DNA of 64,000 nucleotides. It comes from Nocardia albiluteola (GTDB lineage Bacteria > Actinomycetota > Actinomycetes > Mycobacteriales > Mycobacteriaceae). A program made the translations under genes and the position numbers. The stretch spans positions 1,208,806 through 1,272,805 of the forward strand of contig NZ_JAHKNI010000001.1 in the NCBI RefSeq assembly GCF_018860155.1. Reading direction: 5' to 3'. Each line of letters starts with the position of its first letter. Positions within the stretch are counted from its first letter, which is position 1. Of the stretch, positions 46,391 through 55,371 are shown piece by piece. A model generated the notes under the pieces. It had not been told where the DNA came from, did not search any database, and saw only the letters and a list, made by a program, of their open reading frames with translations.

Positions 46391-47134
46391 TCACCACGCG
46401 ACAGGGCCGAGGCGGTCGATGAAGATGCCGGTCGGACCGTCGGGGTCGAGGGTCGCGAGCCGCAGGATCGAGTCGGTGCCTTCGGTGACGGTCAGGGCGC
46501 CGGTGTTGTTGTTCATGTCCGTGGCAGCGAACTTGCGGTTCGCGATTTCGCCGGGGGTGGCGATGTTGAATTTGATGTTCGGGAGGGCCTGGGCGTAGCG
46601 GACGGTGACCATGTTCAGCGCGGCTTTCGAGGAGCTGTAGCCCAGTTCGTGGAACTTCGAGAAGGGCTGCTCCGGATCGGTGACAACGGAGAAGGAACTG
46701 CCGCCGCTGGAAACCATGACCACCCGCGGGTTCTCGGATTCCTGCAGCAACGGCAGGAACGCGTTGGTGACCCTGATGGGTCCGTAGACGTTGGTGTCGT
46801 AGACGGAGTGGATTTCCTCGATCGTGACCTGCGCCGGCGCAGTGCCCTTGCCGGGCGCGCCCGCGTTGTTGATCAACACATCCAGACGGTCGGTGTGTTC
46901 GCGAACCAGCCGCACCGCGTCGGCCACCGACTCGTCCGCCGTCACATCCAGCGGGACCAGGACAACATTCACGCCATCGGCGGCCAGCTTGTCGGCGGCC
47001 TCCCGTCCCCGCGCTCCGTCGCGCGAGCCGAGGAAGATCGTCCACCCCTGTGTGCCGAGGCGACGAGCCGCTTCCAAGCCGAGTCCCTTGTTGCCACCGG
47101 TAATCAGTGCTGAGGTCTGTTCCTTCTTGCTCAT
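46391..47134 (-). CDS. Short-chain dehydrogenase/reductase
   Basis: About 247 aa. The NADP-binding motif is ALITGGNKGLGLEAARRLG, then LINNAG, VVMVSSGGSSFSV with the catalytic Ser, and LGYSSSKAALNMVTVRYAQA with Tyr-x3-Lys. NIATPGEIANRKF gives the PG turn. This is a classical carbonyl reductase-like SDR with all four catalytic residues. The substrate is unknown. The upstream neighbour is a dead ECF sigma gene. Two possible starts (47140 and 47134) differ by two residues. Confidence 0.9.
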   Translation of the reverse strand: MSKKEQTSALITGGNKGLGLEAARRLGTQGWTIFLGSRDGARGREAADKLAADGVNVVLVPLDVTADESVADAVRLVREHTDRLDVLINNAGAPGKGTAPAQVTIEEIHSVYDTNVYGPIRVTNAFLPLLQESENPRVVMVSSGGSSFSVVTDPEQPFSKFHELGYSSSKAALNMVTVRYAQALPNIKFNIATPGEIANRKFAATDMNNNTGALTVTEGTDSILRLATLDPDGPTGIFIDRLGPVAW

Positions 47135-47183
47135 GCCCACTAGACGTACGGTTCCGCCCTGTCGTGACAGTATGTGACGGCCA

Positions 47184-47658
47184 TCATAATTCGATCTTCA
47201 TCGCGTGGTGAGCGAGGTTTCGGATTCGAAGGTCACCGGTCTCCAGCGTGTGTCGGAACGATTCCAGGGCCGCGTGGATCTGCATCGGTGCGACCACCGC
47301 TCGGGGGCGACGACGAACACCGCCCGCTCGGTCGGGCTGAGGGTCTCGAGTACCAAAAGCATTGCCGTGGAAAGGCTGTCGGCCAGTTCGATGTTCTCGG
47401 CCACATCCGGTGCGGTGAGCAGTGGTTCGGGCAGCCACGGTCCGAAGTAGGTCTCTCGGCGGCGGCTCAGGGCCGCAACTGATCGAGGGCCTGCCGGGTG
47501 GTGATCTGTACCGGATAAGCCAGGTGTTCTCGGACGGTGTCGAGATCGACTGCCGCCCAACGCAATCAGGTCTCTTGCAGCACATCTTCGGCATCGGTGG
47601 CAGAGCCGAGCGGCTCGTAGGCGACAGTGAACAGCAGACTCCCCCGTATGTCCGCCAT
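47184..47658 (-). pseudogene. Decayed ECF sigma factor (SigJ/ECF41-like)
   Basis: ATG 47658 has a good AGGA box and reads MADIRGSLLFTVAYEPLGSA, TDAEDVLQET, then TGA, LRWAAVD...HLAYPVQITTRQALDQLRP, then TGA. In the next frame it continues RRRETYFGPWLPEPLLTAPD...LETLSPTERAVFV, and a third frame resumes with MQIHAALESFRHTLETGDL. These are region 2, linker, region 4 and SnoaL-like parts of SigJ-type sigma factors. Two in-frame stops and frameshifts, together with loss of the helix-turn-helix, make it dead. Confidence 0.75.
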
Positions 47659-47767
47659 ACCGTTCCTGTCTCACCTCGACTACCACACGCGCAACCCGCC
47701 GGATCCCTGGGAGGGCATCTGAGATCTCAGGTGGCCGGCGACTCGCTCCAGAGCTCGGCGAGGGCAG

Positions 47768-48226
47768 TCACTCGGCAGAATTCGGCGGTTCCAATGCCAG
47801 CAGGATGAGTCGGTGCAGATCGGCTCGATCACCCGGCGTCAGTCCGGCGAGGATTTCGTCGGTCGCCAGTTTCATCAGCTCGGTGCCCTGCCGCACGGTT
47901 TCCGACCCCTCGGCGGTGAGCGAAAGCCGGTGACGCCGACGGTCGTTCGGGTCCGGGCCGCGGCGCACCGCCCCGGATGTCTCCAACGCGTCGAGGATCT
48001 TGCCCAGGTCGCTGCGGTCCATCGCGAGGTAGTCGGCAAGCTCCCGCTGCGAGAGCCCGTCGTACTCGTCGAGGCACACGAGTACAAGGTGTGCGGACAC
48101 CGACATCCCTCCGTCGGTGAATACCCGCCTGATCGCGCTGCGGGTCAGGCGACCCAGATGGGCCAGGGCGAAGCCCGGCAGGTGCAGCAGCGGCTGCGGG
48201 TGCCGGGCACGGTCGTCGGTGGGCAT
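47768..48226 (-). CDS. MarR-family transcriptional regulator
   Basis: About 152 aa. The winged helix reads LSQRELADYLAMDRSDLGKI, LDALETSGAVRRGPDPNDRR, RHRLSLTAEGSETVRQG. It is divergent from an amidohydrolase gene, with a palindrome between them, and probably represses it. The ATG at 48226 is chosen over a GTG three codons upstream. No conserved Cys at the OhrR position is seen. Confidence 0.89.
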   Translation of the reverse strand: MPTDDRARHPQPLLHLPGFALAHLGRLTRSAIRRVFTDGGMSVSAHLVLVCLDEYDGLSQRELADYLAMDRSDLGKILDALETSGAVRRGPDPNDRRRHRLSLTAEGSETVRQGTELMKLATDEILAGLTPGDRADLHRLILLALEPPNSAE

Positions 48227-48263
48227 AACACGCACCCTACCAAATTAGGCAGGAGAACCCTAC

Positions 48264-48280
48264 AGTGGGAAATGCCCACT
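48264..48280. promoter_or_regulatory. Palindrome before the amidohydrolase gene, probable MarR operator
   Basis: AGTGGG-AAATG-CCCACT is a perfect 6+5+6 inverted repeat, 20 bases before the amidohydrolase ATG and 38 bases from the divergent MarR start. Confidence 0.55.
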
Positions 48281-48299
48281 ATTTCTTGAAGGAGCGGTC

Positions 48300-49313
48300 A
48301 TGTTGCCCCTGGATCGAGTTCGCCGAATCGACTGCCACGTGCACTACATCCCGACCGGAATGCCCAACCCGCTACCTCGTCCGGACATCATGCGCGGCCT
48401 GCCGCTGGCCGACCTCATGGAGAGCCGCCCCGGCCGCCGCGACCTGCGTGCGTTGACGCAAGTCATGGACGAAACCGGCACAGACCTGGGCCTGATCATC
48501 AGCACCGGCACCGGACCGTTGCGGAAACTGGGTCCGATATCGGAGGTCACCGAGGCATACAACCGTTCCCTGTCGGAGGATCTACAGACGGCCGAAGGCC
48601 GGTTCCTCGCCACCGCCGTCGTTGATCCGATGGCCGGGAAGGACGAGATCGCGCAGCTGGAGCGGTCGTTGAAACTGCCCAACATCGCAGGCATCGGCCT
48701 GACCACCGGTCAGGACGGCATCACCCTCGACGACGCGCGCTACGTTCCGATCTTCGAGCTGGCTCGCGACTACGACGTCCCGATCACCATCCACCCCGGC
48801 GGCGCCTGGCCGGACTGGGTGGAACCCATGCGACTGACCGAATCGGCCTTCCTGCTCCACGGTCTGGGCTTTCTGCTGGCGGACGCCATGGCCCTGTTCG
48901 CGATGGCCAATGCCGGGGTGTTCGAACGCTTCCCCACCGTGCGGTTCATGTTCTGCCAGCTGGCGGGAGTCGCGCCGTTCTGCTGCGGCCGCTCGGAGTT
49001 CCACAACAAGCAGGAGCAACTGCGCGACAACGTGCTGGGTGGTGGCATCCCGGACTGGGCGACACGGGATCTGAGCGAGATCCTGTCGCACATCTGGATG
49101 GACACCCATTCTCAGAACAGGAACGCTGTCCGGCTCGTTCTGGACCAAGCGGGCGACCACACGGTCGTGCTGGGCGGCGACTACCCCTGGACTCCCCCCG
49201 AGTTCGGCATGGACTACACCATGTCCGAACTCCACGCACTCCGACTGCCGCCCACGACACTCCGCAAGATCGAACGCGACAACGCCCTTGCACTGATCGG
49301 ACACACCGAATGA
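48300..49313 (+). CDS. Amidohydrolase family 2 protein
   Basis: 337 aa. The metal motif is RIDCHVHYIPTG near residue 10 (His-x-His), then ITIHPGGAWPDW in the middle and VVLGGDYPWTPPEFGMDY near the C-terminus with the metal-binding Asp. An aminocarboxymuconate/uracil-type decarboxylase fold is likely. A strong AAGGAG precedes the ATG. It is divergent from a MarR gene. It differs from the 19017 amidohydrolase; the substrate is unknown. Confidence 0.88.
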   Translation: MLPLDRVRRIDCHVHYIPTGMPNPLPRPDIMRGLPLADLMESRPGRRDLRALTQVMDETGTDLGLIISTGTGPLRKLGPISEVTEAYNRSLSEDLQTAEGRFLATAVVDPMAGKDEIAQLERSLKLPNIAGIGLTTGQDGITLDDARYVPIFELARDYDVPITIHPGGAWPDWVEPMRLTESAFLLHGLGFLLADAMALFAMANAGVFERFPTVRFMFCQLAGVAPFCCGRSEFHNKQEQLRDNVLGGGIPDWATRDLSEILSHIWMDTHSQNRNAVRLVLDQAGDHTVVLGGDYPWTPPEFGMDYTMSELHALRLPPTTLRKIERDNALALIGHTE

Positions 49314-49943
49314 CGCATCTCAGCTCCCATCCGGCAGCACCCGAAGCTCTCGGATGCGCGAGATCGGTTGCCTTACCGGTCTCGATACCGTCGATGTCGA
49401 ATGGATTCGCGATGCCCTGAAGATCTGCACTCGGGCGTCGAGCTGACTGGTCCAGTGGTTGCGGTTCGATCACGAGGAACCGCAACCCAACTCGGCTCAC
49501 CGGCAATGAGGTGTGCTCGATGCACACGTTGTGGCCGAGACGGCCAGGCGGGGGAAGCTCAGCGGCCCAGTGATTTTCGTGGCCCGGTGATCGCCCGGCC
49601 TGCTTGTCGGCGCCGATGTCGAGCGGTCCATCACCGCACCGGGCCGCACCGACCGCCGTTGCGTTCCCGCCGCCGCCGAGTCGTCAACCGTTCGTGCTCC
49701 ACGGCACTGCATCGGCAGTGGGCGCAGACGGCTGGTGACTTCCGAATCGAACTCGTGCTGCGATGTTTCGATCCCGCATGCGGCGGGGTGACCTGTGACT
49801 ATGGCGAGGTCATCGCATATGTCGTGGCTTGTGTTCCCATCCTCAGGCATTCCCCCGGGGCGCGTCGTGCGGCGGGTCTGACCTGCGGTTTCTCGATCGG
49901 CGACCCCGGGACGGCTGCCCGTTCGAGCACGAGCAACGCGCTT
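49314..49943. other. Non-coding spacer
   Basis: Over 600 bases with no supported gene; all frames are shadow-like. It leads into the repeat cluster before the tRNA. It could hold the decayed interior of an integrated element. Confidence 0.4.
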
Positions 49944-49986
49944 GACCTGCGGAAACCTCTGTCGCAGGTCGAGTGCCCCCGGCAGG
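49944..49986. repeat. Dispersed paired-hairpin repeat, copy 4, joined to the tRNA repeats
   Basis: GACCTGCG...CGCAGGTC (49944-49970) forms a perfect 8-bp hairpin identical in its arms to copy 2. It is followed by GAGTGCCCCCGGCAGG, where hairpin 2 should begin; instead the sequence runs straight into the tRNA-derived unit. The junction itself is therefore visible. Confidence 0.7.
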
Positions 49987-50100
49987 AATCGGCCCTGCGA
50001 CCTGCGCTTTAGGGCATGGGCACGGCCTCTAGGTGCCCCAGGCAGGAATCGAACCTGCGACCTGCGCTTTAGGGCATGGGCACAGCCTCTAGGTGCCCCA
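49981..50100 (-). repeat. Two tandem 60-bp duplications of the tRNA-Arg 3' end
   Basis: Units at 49981-50040 and 50041-50100 differ at only a few positions. Each carries the T-arm and 3' acceptor strand of the tRNA-Arg next door, plus about 35 bases of downstream flank (CCTAGAGGCTGTGCCCATGC on the minus strand). The inner copy keeps a perfect T-stem; the outer copy has changed T-loop bases. The anticodon arm is not duplicated. Confidence 0.85.
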
Positions 50101-50166
50101 GGCAGGAATCGAACCTGCGACCTACCCTTTAGGAGAGGGTTGCTCTATCCCCTGAGCTACTGAGGC
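50094..50166 (-). tRNA. tRNA-Arg (anticodon CCT)
   Basis: The minus strand folds as a full cloverleaf of 73 bases: acceptor GCCTCAG/CTGGGGC with one G-T pair, D-stem GCTC/GAGC, anticodon stem ACCCT/AGGGT with loop CTCCTAA (anticodon CCT), and T-arm GCAGG-TTCGATT-CCTGC. It ends in A73; CCA is not encoded. It decodes AGG. Its 3' end is followed by two tandem copies of itself. Confidence 0.95.
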
Positions 50167-50251
50167 CGGCCGATGCCGGGTGGCAACGGGCTCGGGCGGA
50201 GTCTACCTGGTGTGGGTGGGATCTGTGGCATCTCTCCGGTGCGGGGCCCGG

Positions 50252-51721
50252 TTAGTGGGTGGGGGCTATCGATTCGTCGTAGTCGGTGGGGGTGAACTTC
50301 CGTGTTTTCCAGCGGAACAGGGCCGTGGCGCCGGGCCAGTTGTTGGTGATGCGGCCCGAGGCGTTGCGGTACCAGCTCGAGCAGAAGTTCCAGGGGGTGT
50401 CCTTCAGGCGGCGCTGCAGCCAGTCGTCCCAGGATTGCTCGGCGGTGGGGCGGGCCGACAGGGCGTGGCCGGGGCGGCCGGTCAGGTACTGCACGATCTG
50501 GCGGATGTAGCGGGCCTGGGATTCGAGCATGTAGATGATCGAGCCGGAGCCGACGTTGGTGTTCGGGCCGTACATCAGGAACAGGTTCGGGAACTCGGGC
50601 ACCGACATCCCCAGGTAGGCGCGGGCGCCCTCGGGCGACCAGACATCGGCGAGTTTGCGGCCGCCGCGGCCGCAGATGTTCATCGGCGCAAGGAATTCGG
50701 TGCCCTTGAATCCGGTGCCGTAGATGATGACGTCGACCTCGTGCTCGACGCCGTCGGCCGTGCGAATGCCCGTCGGGGTGACGGCCTCGATGGCGGCGGT
50801 CTCCACCGCGACGTTGGTCCGGGTCAGCGCGGGGAAGTATTCGTTGGAGAACAGCCCGCGCTTGCAGCCCGCCGCGTAGTCCGGCGTGAGCTTGCGGCGC
50901 AGCTCGGGATCGGGAACCTGTTGCGCGCGATGACGATTCGCGATCGCGACCACCGGCGCCTTGATCGCCGGCATGTCGGTCAGCGCCAGCGCCATCACCT
51001 CGAAGAACGCCCAGATCGCGAAGCGTTCGGCCCAGCGGCTCGGCGGGAAGTGCTCGAACAGTGCGTGATGCGCCGCGGTGTACTGCGTGTCGAACTTCGG
51101 CAGCACCCACGCGGCCGAGCGCTGGAACAGCGTCAGGTGCGCCACCTTCGGGGCGATGGCCGGAATGTATTGGATGGCACTGGCTCCCGTGCCGATGCAC
51201 GCCACCCGCTTGCCCGCGAGATCGACGCCGTGATCCCACTCGGCGGAGTGGAAAGCGGCCCCGGCGAAGGTGTCGATGCCGGGTATCGCGGGCATCGCCG
51301 GACGGGACAGCTGGCCCACCGCGGGGATGAGGACATCCGCGGTCAGGGTTTCGCCGTCCGCAATGCGAACCTGCCAAATGCCTTGCCGTTCATCGAATTC
51401 CGCGTCGGTGACCTCGGTGTCGAAGCGGATGCTGGTCGCCAGATCGTGCTTGTTCGCCACGGCGCGCATGTACCCGTGGATGTCGGCCTGTTGCGAAAAG
51501 CGCCGCGGCCAATCGGATTTCGGCTCGAAGGACCACGAGTACAGCGGCGAGGGCACGTCGCAGGCGGCGCCGGGGTAGGTGTTCTCGCGCCAGACGCCAC
51601 CCAGGTCCGCGGCCTTTTCCAGGATCGTGAAGTTGCCCAGCCCGGCGCGCCGCAGCTCGAGCGCCATGCCGAGCCCGGCGAATCCGGCTCCGATGATGAT
51701 GATGGACGGCGTGCGAGTCAT
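50252..51721 (-). CDS. Baeyer-Villiger-type flavin monooxygenase
   Basis: 489 aa. The FAD-binding GAGFAG (11-16) is at the N-terminus and a second Rossmann GTGASA lies near 178. The Baeyer-Villiger fingerprint FxGxxxHxxxW is present as FAGAAFHSAEW at 152-162. IIYGTGFKGTEF and MYGPNTNVGSGSIIYMLESQ are typical of this class. It uses NADPH and O2 to insert oxygen next to a ketone; the substrate is unknown. It stands alone on the minus strand, 85 bases from the tRNA and divergent from an acyl-CoA ligase gene. Confidence 0.9.
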   Translation of the reverse strand: MTRTPSIIIIGAGFAGLGMALELRRAGLGNFTILEKAADLGGVWRENTYPGAACDVPSPLYSWSFEPKSDWPRRFSQQADIHGYMRAVANKHDLATSIRFDTEVTDAEFDERQGIWQVRIADGETLTADVLIPAVGQLSRPAMPAIPGIDTFAGAAFHSAEWDHGVDLAGKRVACIGTGASAIQYIPAIAPKVAHLTLFQRSAAWVLPKFDTQYTAAHHALFEHFPPSRWAERFAIWAFFEVMALALTDMPAIKAPVVAIANRHRAQQVPDPELRRKLTPDYAAGCKRGLFSNEYFPALTRTNVAVETAAIEAVTPTGIRTADGVEHEVDVIIYGTGFKGTEFLAPMNICGRGGRKLADVWSPEGARAYLGMSVPEFPNLFLMYGPNTNVGSGSIIYMLESQARYIRQIVQYLTGRPGHALSARPTAEQSWDDWLQRRLKDTPWNFCSSWYRNASGRITNNWPGATALFRWKTRKFTPTDYDESIAPTH

Positions 51722-51888
51722 GTCCTCAGGTTAGGCGCGTGGACCTGCGTTTCTAGGAGAACGCCGGACATTGAATCGGTATTTTCGGCCAGATCCGCCG
51801 GACGCTGCCCGACGGTTGCGGCCGGTTCGGCGCAGGTCGGCCGATGTGTACGTTTGCGCAGTTCCCGCGGTGCGCGGCGAAGATTGCT

Positions 51889-51898
51889 AACTATAGTT
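51889..51898. promoter_or_regulatory. Short palindrome in the monooxygenase/ligase intergenic region
   Basis: AACTATAGTT is a perfect 10-bp palindrome 84 bases before the ligase start in an AT-richer patch. It may be an operator or part of a promoter. The remainder of 51722-51982 shows no gene. Confidence 0.3.
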
Positions 51899-51982
51899 CG
51901 CTCAATTACGACGCCGTCCGCCGTGGGCTATTCTCACGGCAGGTGTGACTTCGTTCACGGGTTGTTAAGGAGTGGCGGTCGG

Positions 51983-53617
51983 ATGTTGAGCACGATGCAG
52001 GACGAGCAGCTATCACTGGCGACATTGCTGCGGTATGCCGCCAGTTTCCACGGTGATGCCACGATCTCGACGTGGACCGGGGACGGCGTGCGCACCTCGA
52101 CCTACCGTGAGATGGGCGCCGACGCGGCGCGCCTGGCCAATGCGCTGAGCTCGCTGGGGATCGGCGTGGGCGACCGGGTGGCCACGTTCATGTGGAACAA
52201 CACCGAGCACATGGTCGCCTATGCGGGCGTGCCGGCGATGGGCGCGGTGCTGCACGCGCTCAATATCCGGCTGTTCCCCGAGCAGTTGGTGTTCGTGGCC
52301 AATCACGCCGAGGACCAGGTGGTGATCGTCGACGGCTCGCTGGTGCCGATGTTCGCCCAGTACCTGCCGAATCTGAAGACCGTGCGCCACGTCATCGTCG
52401 CCAACGGCGACCCCGCCTCCCTGTCCGCCCCCGCCGGCGTGCAGGTGCATTCCTATACCGAACTCCTTGCCGCACAACCGGATACCTACGACTACCCGAT
52501 TCTGGACGAGCGCTCCCCGGCGGGCATGTGCTACACGTCCGGCACCACCGGCGACCCCAAGGGCGTCGTCTACTCGCACCGCTCCAACTGGCTGCACGCC
52601 ATGCAGGTGATCGCGCCGATGAGCATGGGCTTCAACGACCAGGACCTGGTGCTGGCGATCGTGCCGCTGTTCCACGCCAACGCGTGGGGCATCCCCTATG
52701 CGGCCATGATGTCGGGCGCGAGCGTGCTGATGCCCGATCGCTTCCTGCAGCCCGGCCCGCTGCTCGAGATGATGGCCGCGGTGCGCCCCACCTTCGCCGC
52801 CGCGGTGCCGACCATCTGGGGCGGTGTGCTGGCCGGGCTCGATGCGCATCCGCAGGACATCTCGCATCTGCGCACGTGCGTGGTCGGCGGTTCCGCGCTC
52901 CCGCCCTCGATGATGCGCGCCTTCCAGGACAAGTACGGCGTCAAGCTCCTGCACGCCTGGGGCATGACCGAGACCTCACCGCTCGGCAGCATTGCGCATC
53001 CGCCGAAAGGCGTTACGGGCGAAGAGGCTTGGGAATACCGTTGCACTCAGGGCCGATTCCCGGCGGGCGTGCAGGCGCGGATCGTCGCCGACGACGGCAC
53101 GGTGCTGCCCAACGACGGAAAGGCGCTGGGCGAGCTGGAGGTTCGCGGCGCCTGGATTACCGGCTCGTACTATTCGCCCGAGGGCGCCGCGATCGATGCT
53201 GACAAGTTCGACGAGGGCTGGCTGCGCACCGGCGACGTCGGCCACATCAGCGCCAACGGCTATCTGACCCTCGTCGACCGCTCCAAGGACGTGATCAAGT
53301 CCGGCGGCGAATGGATCTCCTCGGTCGATCTGGAGAATGCGATGGTCGGTCACCCGGCCGTCGCGGAGGCCTCGGTGATCGGCGTGCCCGACGAAAAGTG
53401 GGACGAGCGCCCCATGGTGGCGATCGTGCTCAAGGACGGCGCCAGCGTCGAGCCCGCCGAGCTGCGGGACTTCCTCGCCGACAAGTTCGCAAAATGGCAG
53501 CTACCCGAACGCTGGACGTTCGTCGAGGAGATCCCCAAGACGAGCGTGGGCAAGTTCGACAAGAAGCGTTTGCGGGCGCAGTACGCTGAAGGTGCGCTGA
53601 AGGTCGTCACCCTGTAG
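51983..53617 (+). CDS. Fatty acyl-CoA ligase (AMP-binding enzyme)
   Basis: 544 aa, ANL superfamily. The P-loop is MCYTSGTTGDPKGVVYSHRS; A5-type LLHAWGMTETSPLG, the ATP-binding WLRTGDVG and hinge DRSKDVIKSGGEWISSVDLE follow, and the C-terminal lysine lies in KTSVGKFDKKRL. The long-chain/medium-chain FadD-type signature VIKSGGEWISS fits fatty or aryl acid activation through an adenylate. The start at ATG 51983 has AAGGAG upstream. Downstream lies another ligase, ten bases away. Confidence 0.92.
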   Translation: MLSTMQDEQLSLATLLRYAASFHGDATISTWTGDGVRTSTYREMGADAARLANALSSLGIGVGDRVATFMWNNTEHMVAYAGVPAMGAVLHALNIRLFPEQLVFVANHAEDQVVIVDGSLVPMFAQYLPNLKTVRHVIVANGDPASLSAPAGVQVHSYTELLAAQPDTYDYPILDERSPAGMCYTSGTTGDPKGVVYSHRSNWLHAMQVIAPMSMGFNDQDLVLAIVPLFHANAWGIPYAAMMSGASVLMPDRFLQPGPLLEMMAAVRPTFAAAVPTIWGGVLAGLDAHPQDISHLRTCVVGGSALPPSMMRAFQDKYGVKLLHAWGMTETSPLGSIAHPPKGVTGEEAWEYRCTQGRFPAGVQARIVADDGTVLPNDGKALGELEVRGAWITGSYYSPEGAAIDADKFDEGWLRTGDVGHISANGYLTLVDRSKDVIKSGGEWISSVDLENAMVGHPAVAEASVIGVPDEKWDERPMVAIVLKDGASVEPAELRDFLADKFAKWQLPERWTFVEEIPKTSVGKFDKKRLRAQYAEGALKVVTL

Positions 53618-53627
53618 AGGTGTACCG

Positions 53628-55247
53628 ATGACGGTGGGACTGCTGCGTGCACTCGGGGCACGAGCCTGGGCCGAGCTGGAATGTCTGTGGCTGTGCGCCG
53701 TCAGTGGGGTGGTGGGCATCGACTCGCCGGCGACGCTGCTGTCGGCGGGCAATGCCCTGCTGCGCTACGGGGCGATGCCCGCGGCGCTCCGGCTCTCGGC
53801 GGCGCGGCACGGCGATCGGGCCGCGCTGATCGATGAGCTGGGCACGCTGAGCTACACCGAGCTCGACGATCGCTCCAACCGGCTGGCGAATCAGTGGCGC
53901 CGGCGGGGCCTGCGTGCGGGCGAGGGCGTGGCGATCCTGGCGCGCAATCATCGCGGACTGCTGGACGCGGTCTTCGCCGCCGCCAAGTGCGGTGCGCGAA
54001 TCATCATGCTGAACACCGATTTCGGTGGTCCGCAGCTGAGTGACGTGGCCGCGCGCGAGCGGGTGGATCTGCTGGTGTACGACGAGGAGTACGAGTCGAT
54101 ACTCGGCGATCTGAGCCCGCGCCGCGGCGCCTACCGGGCCTGGACCGACACCCGGGACACCGGCACCCTCGAATCGCTGATCGCCGCGGGATCGCCCGCG
54201 GCGCCGCCGATTCCGGGCATCGGTGCGAGGGTGGTGCTGCTGACCAGCGGTACGACCGGAACCCCGAAGGGTGCCCAGCACCCGGAGCCGCGGTCGCTGG
54301 AACCGCTCGGCGCGATCCTGAGCAAGGTGCCCTTCCGTACGCGCGAGGTCACCGAATGCCCTGCGCCGCTGTTTCATACGCTCGGCTTCGGGATGGCGAT
54401 GCTGGCCGTCGGATTCGGATCGACGCTGGTGATCCGGCGCCGGTTCGACCCGATGCGGGTGCTGGACAGCATGTCCCGGCACCGCGCGACGGCGTTGATC
54501 GCGGTGCCCGTGATGCTCGCGCGCCTAGCCGAACTCGACCCGTCCGAGTTCGCCGCGCGCGACCTGTCGGCGCTGCGCATCATCTTCGTCGCGGGGTCCC
54601 AGCTGGGCGCGGATCTGTGCCGCCGCGCGACGGCGCTGTTCGGCCCGGTGGTCTACAACCTGTACGGGTCTACCGAGGTCGCTTACGCAACCGTCGCGAC
54701 CCCAACGGATCTGGCGGCCGAGCCGGGCTGCGTCGGCGCGCCCATGCTGGGCGCGGTGGTGAAGATACTCGACGCGGCGGGCGACGAGCTGCCCGCGGGC
54801 CGCACCGGACGCATCTTCGTGGGCAACGCGATTCAGTTCGAGGGCTACACTGGTGGCGGCGGCAAGGAACGCATCGGCAAGCTGATGTCCTCGGGCGATC
54901 TGGGCCATTTCGACCTGGCGGGAAGGCTTTTCATCGACGGCCGCGACGACGACATGATCGTCTCCGGCGGGGAGAACGTGTTCCCCGCCGAGGTGGAGGA
55001 ATTACTCAACGCGCACAGCGGTATTCGCGAGGCGGCGGTGATCGGCGTGCCCGACGACGATTTCGGCACCCGGTTGAAGGCCTTCGTCGTCCCGGAGGAC
55101 GGCGCGAACCTCACCGAGGACGAGGTGAAATCCCTGGTGCGAGCCAGCCTTGCGCGCTACAAGGTGCCCCGCGAGGTGGTGTTCCTCGAGGAGCTGCCAC
55201 GCAATCCCACCGGCAAGATCCTCAAGCGAATCCTGCAGGAGCTCTGA
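53628..55247 (+). CDS. Acyl-CoA synthetase (AMP-binding enzyme)
   Basis: 539 aa, ANL fold, with an extra N-terminal helical segment (about 40 residues). The P-loop is VLLTSGTTGTPKGAQHPEPR. YNLYGSTEVAYATVATP is the A5 motif; MSSGDLGHFD, DGRDDDMIVSGGENVFPAEV and NPTGKILKRIL complete it. It starts ten bases after the previous ligase and is co-transcribed. The N-terminal part, with AELECLWLCAVSGVVGID, may anchor at the membrane. It resembles mycobacterial FadD-type proteins for lipids; the substrate is unknown. Confidence 0.9.
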   Translation: MTVGLLRALGARAWAELECLWLCAVSGVVGIDSPATLLSAGNALLRYGAMPAALRLSAARHGDRAALIDELGTLSYTELDDRSNRLANQWRRRGLRAGEGVAILARNHRGLLDAVFAAAKCGARIIMLNTDFGGPQLSDVAARERVDLLVYDEEYESILGDLSPRRGAYRAWTDTRDTGTLESLIAAGSPAAPPIPGIGARVVLLTSGTTGTPKGAQHPEPRSLEPLGAILSKVPFRTREVTECPAPLFHTLGFGMAMLAVGFGSTLVIRRRFDPMRVLDSMSRHRATALIAVPVMLARLAELDPSEFAARDLSALRIIFVAGSQLGADLCRRATALFGPVVYNLYGSTEVAYATVATPTDLAAEPGCVGAPMLGAVVKILDAAGDELPAGRTGRIFVGNAIQFEGYTGGGGKERIGKLMSSGDLGHFDLAGRLFIDGRDDDMIVSGGENVFPAEVEELLNAHSGIREAAVIGVPDDDFGTRLKAFVVPEDGANLTEDEVKSLVRASLARYKVPREVVFLEELPRNPTGKILKRILQEL

Positions 55248-55326
55248 GCCACTCCGTCGCTTCGACTCGTTTCCGGCGCGTGGTTCCGGGCTGATGCCGT
55301 GCCCGGATGAGGGGCGGCCCGGATTC

Positions 55327-55355
55327 GGTGCGGGCGGAAGGGAAACGCCCGCACC
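55327..55355. terminator. Hairpin between convergent genes
   Basis: GGTGCGGGCG...CGCCCGCACC is a perfect 10-bp stem with a 9-base loop (GAAGGGAAA). It lies between the ligase operon and the convergent SCO5389-family gene and can end both transcripts. Confidence 0.75.
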
Positions 55356-55371
55356 AGATCCCGTTCCGGCA

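Noticed and set aside
49981..50100. The two 60-bp units as extra tRNA genes
   Set aside because: They lack the D-arm, anticodon arm and 5' acceptor strand; only the T-arm and 3' strand are copied.
49944..50100. The repeat cluster as a CRISPR array
   Set aside because: The units abut with no spacers and derive from a tRNA. No cas genes are seen in the window.
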